Shown here: piece after piece, positions 63,654-64,000 of the stretch
Layout of the letters: each line of letters starts with the position of its first letter
Numbering within the stretch: the first letter of the stretch is position 1
Assembly: GCF_003129465.1 (NCBI RefSeq)
Contig: NZ_QFFF01000001.1
Location: 868,001-932,000, forward strand
Length of the DNA: 64,000 nt
Source: Sphingosinicella humi
GTDB taxonomy: Bacteria > Pseudomonadota > Alphaproteobacteria > Sphingomonadales > Sphingomonadaceae
Direction: 5' to 3'
Program-made: the position numbers and the translations under genes
The notes under the pieces: model-generated
The model's database searches: none
Told to the model about the DNA's origin: nothing
Seen by the model: only the letters and a program-made list of their open reading frames with translations

Positions 63654-64000
63654 ATGCCGCAACTATTTCCACCCGTCACGAAGGAGCTCGCCCACGCGCG
63701 TAATGCACTGGCGCCTGAAACCGCGGCGGCCTTCCAGACCTTCAGTCGGCAGGTCTTCGTCGAAGGCGCGCTGGCCGCGAAGACCAAGCAGATCATCGCG
63801 GTCGCCGTCGCTCACGTCACCCAATGTCCTTACTGCATCAAGGGCCACACTAAGGCGGCGCTTCGCGCCGGCGCATCCGACGAGGAACTGATGGAGGCGA
63901 TCTGGGTGGCGGCTGAGATGCGCGCGGGCGGCACCTACGCGCATTCGCTCCTCGCCGTCGCCGAAATGGATGCGGGCTCGGCGGGAGGGTCCAATGCCGG
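63654..64000 (+). CDS. Carboxymuconolactone decarboxylase / AhpD-like protein, N-terminal part (runs off the right edge)
   Basis: At least 115 residues are visible. The AhpD/CMD motif is TQCPYCIKGHT (Cys58, Cys61, His65), which in AhpD-type proteins is the redox-active CxxC with the proton-relay His. An alkylhydroperoxidase or related thiol role is probable. ATG at 63654 follows caaggagatcgcc. The context (Rieske reductase, DUF488) suggests a redox or detoxification operon. Confidence 0.88.
   Translation, partial: MPQLFPPVTKELAHARNALAPETAAAFQTFSRQVFVEGALAAKTKQIIAVAVAHVTQCPYCIKGHTKAALRAGASDEELMEAIWVAAEMRAGGTYAHSLLAVAEMDAGSAGGSNA

Overview
The window is GC-rich, densely coded chromosomal DNA that looks like an alphaproteobacterium of the sphingomonad type. 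The signs are a TonB/ExbB/ExbD operon with two ExbD copies, an intracellular PHA depolymerase, the DUF1285-NUDIX-cca triplet joined by ATGA overlaps, DUF1134 and DUF4349 proteins, and short palindromic repeats of the cgtcattgcgagc and cgtcatcccgg kinds. Assignment to a family is inference from gene content; there is no rRNA in the window. I see no phage, no transposase and no CRISPR array.

Layout. 0-3 kb: start of putA (leftward), then MaoC-like hydratase, thiolase and a DUF1232 membrane protein (rightward). 3-7.5 kb: phaZ, an ABC exporter and a degenerate HD-GYP protein. 7.5-10.2 kb: tonB-exbB-exbD-exbD, leftward, closed by a clear intrinsic terminator. 10.4-19 kb: a secreted unknown, folB with a folM-like reductase, DUF1285-NUDIX-cca, a PAS-GGDEF-EAL protein and parC. 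19-22 kb: DUF4349 lipoprotein, LysR regulator and two very small genes. 22-26 kb: a Glc/sorbosone dehydrogenase-like lipoprotein, an alpha/beta hydrolase that fits kynurenine formamidase, and kynureninase. 26-33 kb: serS, ggt, an AI-2E family permease, tRNA-Ser(GCT), a DUF1134 protein and pyrC. 33-45.5 kb: ygfZ-like, M28 peptidase, aconitase, M20 amidohydrolase, class II aldolase, maiA and an ABC-F ATPase.

45.5-51.6 kb is a cluster for 2-hydroxy acid and 2-oxo acid oxidation: a YdiJ-like FAD/FeS dehydrogenase overlapping a pyruvate-oxidase-like ThDP enzyme, diverging from an FMN-dependent L-2-hydroxy acid dehydrogenase. 51.8-57.1 kb is a Csu-like (archaic) chaperone-usher pilus cluster in the order subunit, chaperone, usher, tip, plus one further subunit-like gene on the other strand. 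Upstream of it lie a 538-base AT-richer control region, a LuxR-type regulator, a small unknown and an unusual OmpR-type DNA-binding protein without receiver domain. 59.9-64 kb holds a PLP-dependent decarboxylase, a Rieske-fused ferredoxin reductase behind a strong palindromic operator candidate, a DUF488 protein and the start of an AhpD/CMD-family protein.

I did not find a system that I can claim is undescribed. The best leads are the pilus and regulator block (51.8-59.5 kb), the operator at 61.44 kb, the repeat that supplies the C-terminus of the hydrolase at 24.6 kb, the HD-GYP protein that has lost its HD histidine, and a membrane protein that seems to start on CTG inside the aconitase stop.
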